A stretch of DNA of 64,000 nucleotides, from the NCBI RefSeq assembly GCF_010501015.1, contig NZ_QVML01000002.1:186001-250000 (forward strand), written 5' to 3'. Each line of letters begins with the position of its first letter. Position 1 is the first letter of the stretch. The notes beneath the pieces are model-generated. The model did no database searches. It saw only the letters and a program-made list of their open reading frames with translations, and was not told the origin of the DNA. This document shows, one piece after another, positions 42,181 through 50,747 of this stretch. Position numbers and translations under genes: made by a program. The stretch is from Bacteroides sp. 214 (GTDB lineage Bacteria > Bacteroidota > Bacteroidia > Bacteroidales > Bacteroidaceae).

Positions 42181-43725
42181 GTGTCTAGTATATCTCAAGA
42201 CAATAAACGTATAGTTAAAAATACAATATATTTGTATATTAGAATGCTATTGAATATGTTTATAGCATTCTTTACTAGTCGTGTTGTTTTACAGTCTCTG
42301 GGCATTATGGATTATGGGATTTATAACGTCGTTGGAGGTCTTGTGGCGATGTTTTCTTTTTTTAATTCTACATTGTCGGGAGCTACTACGAGATTCCTTA
42401 CATATGAACTTGGCGCTGGGAATAAAGATAAACTAGCAAATGTGTTTCGGACATCTTTTTGGATACACTTTGCTTTAGGTTTGCTTATCATCGTTTTAGC
42501 TGAAACAATTGGTTTGTGGTTTGTATATAATAAACTAAATGTGCCGATTTCTAGATTTGATACGACGTTGGTTGTATACCAATTATCTATAGTAACATTT
42601 TTTTTTAATATTTTACAGGTGCCATTAAGCGCTTCTATCATAGCTCATGAGCGTATGACTTTTTTCGCTTATATAGGTGTATTTGATTCTTTGATAAAGC
42701 TTATCATTGCTTATTCGTTATTTATGAGTTCCTGTGATAGATTGATTCTTTATGCCTTTTTACTTTTTCTCGCTAGTCTTCTTACGATTGTAATTCATTT
42801 AGTTTATTGCTTGAATAATTTTGAAGAATGTAAGTTTTCTTTTAGAGTGGACAAGGGTGTTGCAAAGCCAATGCTTGTCTACTCAGGATGGGATCTTTAT
42901 GGAAATTTCAGTGTAATGGTGAGAAGCCATGGGTTAAATATACTTCAAAATATATTCTTTGGCCCCATTGTAAATGCGGCTACAGGTATCGCAAATACAG
43001 TTTTAAATGCTGTAATGGGTTTCGCGGAAAATTTTCTTACCGCAATACGTCCGCAAATAATTAAGCAATATGCTTCTAAGAATTATACTTCGTTTTTGAA
43101 ATTGATATTTAATTCTTCTAGATATTCTTTTCTATTACTCTTATTTACAACATTACCCTTATTGATAGAAGCTGAATTCCTTTTAAATGTATGGCTTGAT
43201 AAAGTGCCTGAATATGCTGTTGTATTTGTTCAACTTTCTTTGATAAACAACTGGGTGTCAATTTTATACAGGCCTATAGTCATATCAATATCAGCCACAG
43301 GCAGAGTTAAAGCAATTAGTTTAATAAATGGAACTATCTACATACTAGTGTTGCCTTTATCTTATGTTTTACTAAAAATGGGATATGGTCCCACTACACC
43401 TTTTATTTTGAATATTCTGCTTGTATTCTTTGGACATACTATTTTTACGATGAAAATTGTAAAAAAGCAAATACCTTTTTTTGATATAACTTCATTCTTC
43501 TTCAAGGTTGTCCTTCCCTCCTTTTATATTTTTATATTAATTGTACCTTTACCTATATTTTTACATTGCTATTTAAATTCAGGTTGGCTAAGATTTATTA
43601 TTGTTGTTCTAACATCTATACTTGTAACTTCCTTTATAATCTACAATGTTGCATTAGATAAAGAAGAGAAAAATATATTAATAGAATATGTTTGTAGAAA
43701 ATTAAAAATCGATAATACGAAATGA
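42181..43725 (+). CDS. wzx: Polysaccharide flippase (Wzx/MATE-like)
   Basis: A 514-aa membrane protein with about 12-14 hydrophobic segments, from a GTG start preceded by AAAGGAA. The N-terminus (IVKNTIYLYIRMLLNMFIAF, FTSRVVLQSLGIMDYGIYNV) is typical of Bacteroidetes oligosaccharide flippases, which move lipid-linked repeat units across the inner membrane. First gene of the locus; overlaps rfbF by 4 bp (ATGA). Base composition is clearly AT-rich. Confidence 0.85.
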   Translation: MSSISQDNKRIVKNTIYLYIRMLLNMFIAFFTSRVVLQSLGIMDYGIYNVVGGLVAMFSFFNSTLSGATTRFLTYELGAGNKDKLANVFRTSFWIHFALGLLIIVLAETIGLWFVYNKLNVPISRFDTTLVVYQLSIVTFFFNILQVPLSASIIAHERMTFFAYIGVFDSLIKLIIAYSLFMSSCDRLILYAFLLFLASLLTIVIHLVYCLNNFEECKFSFRVDKGVAKPMLVYSGWDLYGNFSVMVRSHGLNILQNIFFGPIVNAATGIANTVLNAVMGFAENFLTAIRPQIIKQYASKNYTSFLKLIFNSSRYSFLLLLFTTLPLLIEAEFLLNVWLDKVPEYAVVFVQLSLINNWVSILYRPIVISISATGRVKAISLINGTIYILVLPLSYVLLKMGYGPTTPFILNILLVFFGHTIFTMKIVKKQIPFFDITSFFFKVVLPSFYIFILIVPLPIFLHCYLNSGWLRFIIVVLTSILVTSFIIYNVALDKEEKNILIEYVCRKLKIDNTK

Positions 43726-44537
43726 AAGTAGTACTACTTGCTGGTGGCTTCGGATCACGGATTTCTGAGGAATCTCAATTCAAGCCAAAGCCAATGATTG
43801 AGATTGGCGGTATGCCCATTTTATGGCATATAATGAAAGAGTATGCTTATTATGGGTATACGGAGTTTATAATATGTGCAGGTTACCGTCAGGAGTATAT
43901 AAAGGAGTGGTTTGCTAACTATTTTTTGCATAACTCTGATGTGACTTTTGATTTTCGCAATAATAAAAACGAAATGACCGTACATCAGAGTAATTTAGAG
44001 CCCTGGAAAGTGACTGTGGTTGATACCGGCTATAACACAATGACCGGTGGGCGTATTAAGCGCATTCAAAAGTATGTAGGCGATGAACCGTTTCTTATGA
44101 CCTATGGAGATGGCGTTTGTGATGTGGAGATAGATAAGCTTGTAGAGTTTCATAAATCACATGGTAAGATGGCTACACTTACAGCAGTGAAAATAGCTCA
44201 GGAGAAAGGTATACTTGACATTGATGGAGATAATGCAGTTAGGTCCTTTCGAGAGAAAAATATGAGTGATAGTGCTCCAATTAATGCAGGTTATATGGTT
44301 CTCGAATCTAAAATATTCGATTTGCTTGTAGGAGATGATACCGTATTTGAAAAGGCTCCATTAAGTATGCTAGCAGAACGTGGTGAGTTGATGTCTTATC
44401 TCCACGAGGGATTTTGGCAGTGTATGGATAATGTTCGAGAAAAGAACTTACTTGAAAAATTATTGGCGGAAAACAAAGCTCCTTGGAAGAAATGGACTCG
44501 CCAAGTTCCTAATCTTCAATATAAAAGCAACTTATAG
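43722..44537 (+). CDS. rfbF: Glucose-1-phosphate cytidylyltransferase
   Basis: A 271-aa nucleotidyltransferase making CDP-glucose. It begins MKVVLLAGGFGSRISEES with KPKPMIEIGGMPILWHIMK, then LMTYGDGVCDV and the family-typical LHEGFWQCMDN. It is about 14 residues longer at the C-terminus than the common length of about 257. First enzyme of the CDP-6-deoxyhexose branch. Confidence 0.93.
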   Translation: MKVVLLAGGFGSRISEESQFKPKPMIEIGGMPILWHIMKEYAYYGYTEFIICAGYRQEYIKEWFANYFLHNSDVTFDFRNNKNEMTVHQSNLEPWKVTVVDTGYNTMTGGRIKRIQKYVGDEPFLMTYGDGVCDVEIDKLVEFHKSHGKMATLTAVKIAQEKGILDIDGDNAVRSFREKNMSDSAPINAGYMVLESKIFDLLVGDDTVFEKAPLSMLAERGELMSYLHEGFWQCMDNVREKNLLEKLLAENKAPWKKWTRQVPNLQYKSNL

Positions 44538-44547
44538 GGTCGTAGTT

Positions 44548-44958
44548 ATGGATTCTCTAGTAAAACGTGTTACTGTTATTCCACGTCGGTTTATTTCCGA
44601 CGATCGTGGCTGGTTTCTCAAGGCTATTACAGGTCTAGAAGATAATATACCTTCTCATACAGGTGAAGTTTATATTACAATGGGTAAACCAGGACAAGCA
44701 AAAGGGGGGCATTTTCACCCAAATGCAGTTGAGTGGTTTACTATAATAGAGGGTAGTGCGACTCTTAAATTGGAGGATATTTATACGCATGAACGTTTGG
44801 ATATTGATATGTCTTTGGAAAAAGCTATTACTGTTTTCATTCCTAATAATGTGGCTCATATTGTAGTAAATAATAGTAATGAGAAAAATTTTATTCTTTT
44901 GGCATATACTGATATGTTATATAATCCAAAGGATACTATTGCATATGCTATAAAATAA
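44548..44958 (+). CDS. Cupin-type sugar epimerase-like protein
   Basis: A 136-aa single-domain cupin starting MDSLVKRVTVIPRRFISDD. It resembles RfbC/WxcM-like proteins (DRGWFLKAITG, GGHFHPNAVEWFTIIEG). Located between rfbF and rfbG, so it probably acts on the CDP-4-keto-6-deoxy sugar, for example as a 3- and/or 5-epimerase; this is inference from context. An in-frame start at 44431 would overlap rfbF by over 100 bp and is rejected. Confidence 0.75.
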   Translation: MDSLVKRVTVIPRRFISDDRGWFLKAITGLEDNIPSHTGEVYITMGKPGQAKGGHFHPNAVEWFTIIEGSATLKLEDIYTHERLDIDMSLEKAITVFIPNNVAHIVVNNSNEKNFILLAYTDMLYNPKDTIAYAIK

Positions 44959-44963
44959 ATGAG

Positions 44964-46046
44964 ATGATTGATTTATATAAAGAATTTTATAGAAAGAAGC
45001 GTGTACTTGTTACAGGACACACAGGTTTTAAAGGTTCCTGGCTTTCTATTTGGCTTCATGAACTTGGAGCTGAGGTAGTAGGGGTTTCTCTTGACCCTTA
45101 TTCAGAGAGGGATAACTTTGTTCTTTCAAATATAGGTAGCAGAATCAAGGCTGATATTCGGGCTGATATTCGGAATCTACAGAAAATGAAAGAAATCTTT
45201 GCAGAGTATCAACCTGAAATCGTGTTTCATTTGGCAGCACAACCTTTAGTGCGCCTTAGTTATGAGCAGCCAGTTGAAACTTACGAATCAAACGTAATGG
45301 GAACCATTCATGTAATGGAAGCTATTCGTGCAACTAAGAGTGTAAAAGTAGGCGTGATGATAACGACCGATAAGTGTTATGATAATAAAGAGCAGCTTCA
45401 GGGTTATAAGGAGACTGATCCTTTTGGGGGTTACGATCCTTATTCGTCTTCAAAAGGAGCATGCGAAATTGCTATTCAGTCTTGGAGGAGAAGCTTTTTC
45501 AATCCAGAAGATTATAATAAGAAACACTCAGTGTCGCTTGCCTCTGTGCGTGCAGGCAATGTGATTGGCGGTGGTGATTGGGCGCTTGACCGCATAATAC
45601 CTGATTGTATTCGTGCGTTAGAAACAGGAAAGGTTATTGATATTCGTTCACCGAAAGCTGTTCGGCCTTGGGAGCATGTACTTGAACCTCTTCATGGGTA
45701 TATGATGCTTGCACAGCGAATGTGGGATTATCCTACAGAATATTGTGAGGGTTGGAACTTTGGACCAGAGGATGAATCCATTTCAACAGTGTGGGATGTT
45801 GCTTCTGAACTTATAAAAAATTATGGCTTTGGTGAGTTGAGGGATTCTTCAGATGCTAACGTTGTTCACGAAGCAAACCTTTTAATGTTAGATATAAATA
45901 AAGTGAAAACGCGCTTGGGGTGGAAACCACGACTTAATATGCAGCAATGCATTGCATTAGTTGCAGATTGGTATAAAAGATACAGAAAGGAAGACGTTTA
46001 CTCTCTTTGTATAGAAGAGATAAGAACATTTGTTGGATTTAGTTGA
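44964..46046 (+). CDS. rfbG: CDP-glucose 4,6-dehydratase
   Basis: A 360-aa short-chain dehydrogenase with VTGHTGFKGSWLSIWLHELG, FHLAAQPLVRLSYEQP, TTDKCYDN and the YSSSKGACE catalytic segment. It gives CDP-4-keto-6-deoxyglucose. A perfect in-frame 12-bp tandem duplication (GCTGATATTCGG twice, 45150-45173) encodes ADIRADIR. Confidence 0.94.
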   Translation: MIDLYKEFYRKKRVLVTGHTGFKGSWLSIWLHELGAEVVGVSLDPYSERDNFVLSNIGSRIKADIRADIRNLQKMKEIFAEYQPEIVFHLAAQPLVRLSYEQPVETYESNVMGTIHVMEAIRATKSVKVGVMITTDKCYDNKEQLQGYKETDPFGGYDPYSSSKGACEIAIQSWRRSFFNPEDYNKKHSVSLASVRAGNVIGGGDWALDRIIPDCIRALETGKVIDIRSPKAVRPWEHVLEPLHGYMMLAQRMWDYPTEYCEGWNFGPEDESISTVWDVASELIKNYGFGELRDSSDANVVHEANLLMLDINKVKTRLGWKPRLNMQQCIALVADWYKRYRKEDVYSLCIEEIRTFVGFS

Positions 46047-46061
46047 TATAAATATATTATA

Positions 46062-46985
46062 ATGATAATATCTATTTTTGGTACCAATGGAATGCTTTCC
46101 ATGGCTCTTACAAAATATTTCTTTAAAAGACCAAACACGGTAGTAGATGTGTATGGCCTTTCAGCTCCCGTCGATTATCAATATTCCAATTTTTTCTCAG
46201 TAGATTTGCTGAAAAATGAAATTGATTATGAATATCTGGTAAAATCAGACGTTGTAATTTATGCTTCAGGTGCTGGTGTTCAAGCTGCTTTGAATACAGA
46301 TTCAATGTTAATGTACGCTCTTAATGTAAACATACCTATTGAGCTAACCTTGCAACTGAAGAAGTGGGGATACACGGGTAAATATATCTCTTTTGGCTCT
46401 TATATGGAAATTGGATCTAATAATGAAGAAGGCAAATGTTTTTCTGAAGACGAGGTAGTATGTTCTAGTCTTCCTGTTACAAATGATTATGCACTTTCAA
46501 AGCGTCTTTATGGACGCTACATGAAAGATTTTATTGCAGACTATACATATTGGCATTTTATTCTTCCTAATATGTTCTCAGTGGATGATTTTAAGCCTGG
46601 TAATCGTTTGATACCTTATGTTTTGAAATATCTTCAAGATTATACAATGGGAAAAGCTACTGAAACCCCGAGTTTTAGTGCAGGCACTCAGACACGCCAG
46701 TATATTACACTTGAAGAGGTTATGGAAGTGTTGAATAAAGCTTTAGAGAAGGATATACTCTCAGGACTTTATTGTATAGGTGGTGGCGAATTTCTTTCTA
46801 TTAGAAATCTTATAGAGAGAATGTTCCAGTTTTATAAGGTTTCATGCGACAATGATTTTTTTGGCAAGGAAATTCGACGTGATGGAGATATAAAGAGTCT
46901 TTGTCTTAATGGGGAAAAGTTAAAAAAAGCAGTGGGATATCTTCCAGAAGCGAAAATTGAAGACTTGCTGTTAAAATATGCTTGA
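46062..46985 (+). CDS. NAD(P)-dependent sugar epimerase/reductase
   Basis: A 307-aa extended short-chain dehydrogenase (IISIFGTNGMLSMALTKYF; YALSKRLYGRYM as catalytic Tyr-Lys). Placed directly after rfbG, it is a likely 4-ketoreductase that finishes a CDP-6-deoxyhexose. The specific product cannot be read from the sequence. The next start overlaps or follows immediately. Confidence 0.78.
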   Translation: MIISIFGTNGMLSMALTKYFFKRPNTVVDVYGLSAPVDYQYSNFFSVDLLKNEIDYEYLVKSDVVIYASGAGVQAALNTDSMLMYALNVNIPIELTLQLKKWGYTGKYISFGSYMEIGSNNEEGKCFSEDEVVCSSLPVTNDYALSKRLYGRYMKDFIADYTYWHFILPNMFSVDDFKPGNRLIPYVLKYLQDYTMGKATETPSFSAGTQTRQYITLEEVMEVLNKALEKDILSGLYCIGGGEFLSIRNLIERMFQFYKVSCDNDFFGKEIRRDGDIKSLCLNGEKLKKAVGYLPEAKIEDLLLKYA

Positions 46986-46992
46986 GGGTGTG

Positions 46993-47901
46993 ATGATTAG
47001 CGTAATTATACCTACGCATAAACGTGCAGACTTGTTGGCATATGAGTTGGAACGTATTTATATGCAAAAGGGTGTTGATTTTGAGGTCATAGTTGTAAAT
47101 GATATAGTAGAGGCTGATAAAACAGATAGCATAGTAGAGAGGTTTCCTGGTATTATTTATATAAAAGATGATAAAATTCAAGGTCCTAGTAATAAACACA
47201 AAGCTGGGTTTTCTCTCTCAAAAGGTGAATATCTTTATATGCCTGATGATGATGATTATCTGACTGATGAATATTTTTTCAAGAAGGCTGTTGATAAACT
47301 AAGAGAAGATGAAAAGCTGGCTTTCGTATCTGGAAATGTTGCTATATCTCATGAATTTCAGGATAAAGCAAGAAATTTCATAAAAAACACTCAGATAAAC
47401 ATATTAGGACGAATTAATGGCGCAAAGTATTTACAAGGATTTCAATCAAGGTTACAGAAACCTTATTCTACGGTTTCTACTATATATCGCAAGAAAGCAT
47501 TCGTTGAAATGGGTGCAAATGAAATGCAGGAAATGAGTGATTCATCTATGTATATGCTTGCATTATTGTGGGGAGATGCCTATATTTTAAAAGAGGTTGT
47601 TGCTGTTTATAGAATTAGAGAGAGCAGTTTAACTTCAAATGCCTCTTATTCATTTATGATGAATGTTATTGAGCAGAAAGAAAAGCTCTATTTTCTAAGC
47701 AAAAATAGAATCAATAATCCCTCAAAGTTTTGGTATAACCAATTTCGCGTTTCTTATAATTTCTTTCCCGATAAAAGCATTGACAATCGTCTTAAAATGA
47801 TTAACTGGGGGATTATGCATGCGCATGGAAGCGTATACATGTATATTTTCTGTTTTGTGCAGTTTCTAAAATTGCATTTGAAAAGAATAAGGATATCATA
47901 A
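46993..47901 (+). CDS. Glycosyltransferase family 2
   Basis: A 302-aa GT-A glycosyltransferase starting MISVIIPTHKRADLLAYEL, with an ILINDxx-like VVNDIVE segment and the DxD-like MPDDDDYL. ATG 46978 (five codons earlier, overlapping the previous gene) is also possible; GAGGG precedes 46993. Cytoplasmic, transferring a sugar to the lipid-linked repeat unit. Confidence 0.82.
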   Translation: MISVIIPTHKRADLLAYELERIYMQKGVDFEVIVVNDIVEADKTDSIVERFPGIIYIKDDKIQGPSNKHKAGFSLSKGEYLYMPDDDDYLTDEYFFKKAVDKLREDEKLAFVSGNVAISHEFQDKARNFIKNTQINILGRINGAKYLQGFQSRLQKPYSTVSTIYRKKAFVEMGANEMQEMSDSSMYMLALLWGDAYILKEVVAVYRIRESSLTSNASYSFMMNVIEQKEKLYFLSKNRINNPSKFWYNQFRVSYNFFPDKSIDNRLKMINWGIMHAHGSVYMYIFCFVQFLKLHLKRIRIS

Positions 47902-47932
47902 TTGTTTTTTTAACCGAAATATATAGTAAAAT

Positions 47933-48826
47933 ATGGATTGTTTGACAACATTTAGATTGAATTTAAGGAAGTTGATGTATATGATTAAGTTTTTCATTAT
48001 AGAACTATTTCATAGAGATGTAATTTTAATAAATGGCTTCTTTCCCAAAGAAGAAAAACTGGGCCAAGCGAACTTTGGCGATGATTTAAATTTTCATTTA
48101 ATACATTTGATGACACAAAAGAAAGTTGTGCCAACAAGCTATTCTGTTATGTGGAGATTTTTTAGAAGAGAATCTTACTCTTGTATTGGAAGTATTCTCA
48201 ATGATGTAGATTCTGATACAATCGTATGGGGTAGTGGTGCTATTGAGAATAAACTCAAAGATAGTTTTTGTCCCAAGAAAATCTATGCAGTACGTGGTCC
48301 TTTGACAAGAGAACTTGTCCTACAAAAAGGGATTGAATGTCCGGAAGTATATGGGGATCCAGCTATGTTAATTTCCTGCTATTATACGCCCAACGTTATC
48401 AAAGAAAAAAAAAAGGTGGGTTTTATTCCCCATTATGTAGATAAAAATAATCAATTCCTGATACACTATAAGAATGATGATAATGTTCTCATTATTGACA
48501 CTCAATCATATGGTTCATGGCGCGATTTTATTGACATGATTGTCTCTTGTGAGGTTATTGTTTCAAGTTCATTACATGGAATTATAATTGCTGATACATA
48601 CAATGTCCCCAATGTGTGGTGTAGATTCTCTGATGATATTGTTGGAGGTGAATTTAAATATAAAGACTATTTTTTATCTGTTAATAAGGAAATCCCAACG
48701 CCTTTATATTTTGATCGTTGTTTTGATCTAGATTATTTGTTATCTATGAAAGAAAAATGGCAGAAACCTCAAATAAATGTAACAAGTTTAATTGATTCTT
48801 GTCCTTTTTATAATACCAATCGATAG
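47933..48826 (+). CDS. Polysaccharide pyruvyltransferase family protein
   Basis: A 297-aa protein with NFGDDLNFHLI, IWGSGAIE, AVRGPLTRELVLQKG, YGDPAMLIS and the closing SSSLHGIIIADTYNVP. This is the PF04230 pattern. The family adds pyruvate ketals from PEP to polysaccharides, though some members are not pyruvyltransferases. Confidence 0.85.
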   Translation: MDCLTTFRLNLRKLMYMIKFFIIELFHRDVILINGFFPKEEKLGQANFGDDLNFHLIHLMTQKKVVPTSYSVMWRFFRRESYSCIGSILNDVDSDTIVWGSGAIENKLKDSFCPKKIYAVRGPLTRELVLQKGIECPEVYGDPAMLISCYYTPNVIKEKKKVGFIPHYVDKNNQFLIHYKNDDNVLIIDTQSYGSWRDFIDMIVSCEVIVSSSLHGIIIADTYNVPNVWCRFSDDIVGGEFKYKDYFLSVNKEIPTPLYFDRCFDLDYLLSMKEKWQKPQINVTSLIDSCPFYNTNR

Positions 48827-48925
48827 AAATGGTAATTAGGTACATATAGTGTAAAATCTTTTTAATAATAGTTACTTATACTATATACAAGGTGTTGTAA
48901 AAATGAATAATTAAATAAACTTTTT

Positions 48926-49873
48926 ATGTATATTAATATGCAAACGTTTTTTTTCTCTATAATAGTTCCTGTATATAACAAAGAAAAGTATATTGAAAAC
49001 ACAATAAATAGTGTCTTATCACAATCTTATCCTCATTTTGAGTTGATCTTAGTTAATGATGGGAGCACAGACTCTAGTAAGTTGATTTGCATAGAAGCAG
49101 CTAAGAAAGATCGGCGTGTAAAATTCCTAGATAAAGTAAATGCTGGGGTTTCATCCGCTAGAAATTTGGGAATTGAAGAGTCTCTCTACGACTATATCGC
49201 TTTTTTGGATGCTGATGATTGGTGGGCATCAGATTTTTTATTAACGATTAATGAATTAATAAATCAATACCCAGATATTTCAGCTTTTTCTTCTCAAATA
49301 GCTTGGAAAAGAAACAATCAAATAATAAATCAAAAAAAAATCTTTAAAACTCAAGACCATGGTATACTAGATCTGATAGAATATGCATCTCTACATGTAA
49401 GTTTTCCTATAAACTCATCTTCTTTAGTTATAAAGAAAGAAATTATTGTTAAAATTGGACTTTTTGATGAAGAGTTATCTTTTTATGAAGATTATGATTT
49501 TTTCTTTCGTTTAGCTTTGTGTACTCAATTGGGATTTTATGATAAGAAGCCTCTTTCTTTTTATGACTTAGATGTAGATGCTAGTGGGAAGCCTAGAGGT
49601 ACTTTACCAGCTTTCTCTAAACATTGGTTGAAAAAAATGGATGGATATAGGAAGCATTATTCTGAAGATAAACGTGTACTAATCCTTTTGGATAAATTTG
49701 CATTGACCTTACTTATCCCTTATTTGGCAAAAAAAGAGTATAATTATATAGTGAAGGATTTTTTACGAGAGGTTCAATTTTGGACATTGAAATTCAAATT
49801 GTTCTATATTTTTCCTTTTCAAATTTCCTATAAATTATATACGATATATATTAAAATAAGAAAAATGATTTAA
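48926..49873 (+). CDS. Glycosyltransferase family 2
   Basis: A 315-aa protein with SIIVPVYNKEKYIENTINSV, LILVNDGSTDSS and FLDADDWW, a classical GT2 with DxD. The C-terminal 80 residues are hydrophobic and basic and probably sit at the membrane. ATG 48938 (MQTFFFS) is an alternative start. Very AT-rich. Confidence 0.85.
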   Translation: MYINMQTFFFSIIVPVYNKEKYIENTINSVLSQSYPHFELILVNDGSTDSSKLICIEAAKKDRRVKFLDKVNAGVSSARNLGIEESLYDYIAFLDADDWWASDFLLTINELINQYPDISAFSSQIAWKRNNQIINQKKIFKTQDHGILDLIEYASLHVSFPINSSSLVIKKEIIVKIGLFDEELSFYEDYDFFFRLALCTQLGFYDKKPLSFYDLDVDASGKPRGTLPAFSKHWLKKMDGYRKHYSEDKRVLILLDKFALTLLIPYLAKKEYNYIVKDFLREVQFWTLKFKLFYIFPFQISYKLYTIYIKIRKMI

Positions 49874-49901
49874 GTGAAATCTAAAAAACAATTATTGACA
49901 C

Positions 49902-49932
49902 TTTGTGCTATTGCCTTTTTATGATACTTTTG
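49902..49932 (+). promoter_or_regulatory. Internal Bacteroidetes-type promoter in the polysaccharide locus
   Basis: TTTG at 49902-49905, exactly 19 bp, then TACTTTTG at 49925-49932, 28 bp before ATG 49961. It divides the locus into an upstream part (flippase to GT2) and a downstream part. Confidence 0.72.
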
Positions 49933-49960
49933 AGTGTGAAATAACCCCAAACCAAAGCAT

Positions 49961-50728
49961 ATGAGTTCTCTTATTACAATAGTCACAGTTTCCTATAACG
50001 CAGCTTCTACTATTGAAGCTACTATATTGAACGTTATAAACCAAACGTACAAAAACATAGAATATATTATTATTGATGGTGGTAGTAAGGATGATACCCT
50101 CGATATAATAAAACGCTATGAAGATAAAATCTCTTCTTGGATAAGCGAACCCGACAAGGGTGTGTATGATGCCATGAATAAGGGCATTGAGAAAGCCACG
50201 GGAGAATGGATTCTGTTTCTTAACTGTGGCGACTCTTTTTATACTAACACAGTTCTGTTTGATGTTGCTGAGCGCTTGGGAAACAGTGATGCTGATGTTG
50301 TGTATGGGGACACGATGTGCGTGTTTAGCGAGAAAATAAATAAAAGAATAGATGGACTAAGCATTGAAAATATCCAAAAGAGAATGCCTTTCTGCCATCA
50401 ATCTTGTTTTTTGCGTACCAAGGTGGCTAAGGAGAATTTATTCGACCTTGGCTATAAAGTTTGTGCCGATTATAATCAATTTTATAATCTTTATACCAAG
50501 GGTGCCCGGTTTGAATACGTTTCTACTATAATAGCTTATTATAATCTGGCAGATGTAAGTTTGTCGAACTCTAACGAATTGTTGATGTTTGATGAAATAG
50601 CAAAAATAAATGGTTCGGATAAACATACTGTGTTTAAGCTGAAAAGGGCAGTATTTAGTTTTCGTGTTTTATTAAAGAGAATGTGCCCCTCTTTTATAGT
50701 GAATGGCTTTCGTAATCTGAAATATTGA
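49961..50728 (+). CDS. Glycosyltransferase family 2
   Basis: A 255-aa GT2 of the type with IVTVSYNAASTIEATI, YIIIDGGSKDDT, ISEPDKGVYDAMNKGIEKATG and FLNCGDSF. It is one of three similar proteins in the locus (also 53118 and 55045). First gene behind the internal promoter. Confidence 0.87.
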   Translation: MSSLITIVTVSYNAASTIEATILNVINQTYKNIEYIIIDGGSKDDTLDIIKRYEDKISSWISEPDKGVYDAMNKGIEKATGEWILFLNCGDSFYTNTVLFDVAERLGNSDADVVYGDTMCVFSEKINKRIDGLSIENIQKRMPFCHQSCFLRTKVAKENLFDLGYKVCADYNQFYNLYTKGARFEYVSTIIAYYNLADVSLSNSNELLMFDEIAKINGSDKHTVFKLKRAVFSFRVLLKRMCPSFIVNGFRNLKY

Positions 50729-50747
50729 AAGGAGTTTAGAAACTACC

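Noticed and set aside
48827-48925. A promoter or gene in the gap before the GT2 at 48926
   Set aside because: Very AT-rich, but no TTTG-19-TAnnTTTG arrangement and no credible frame.
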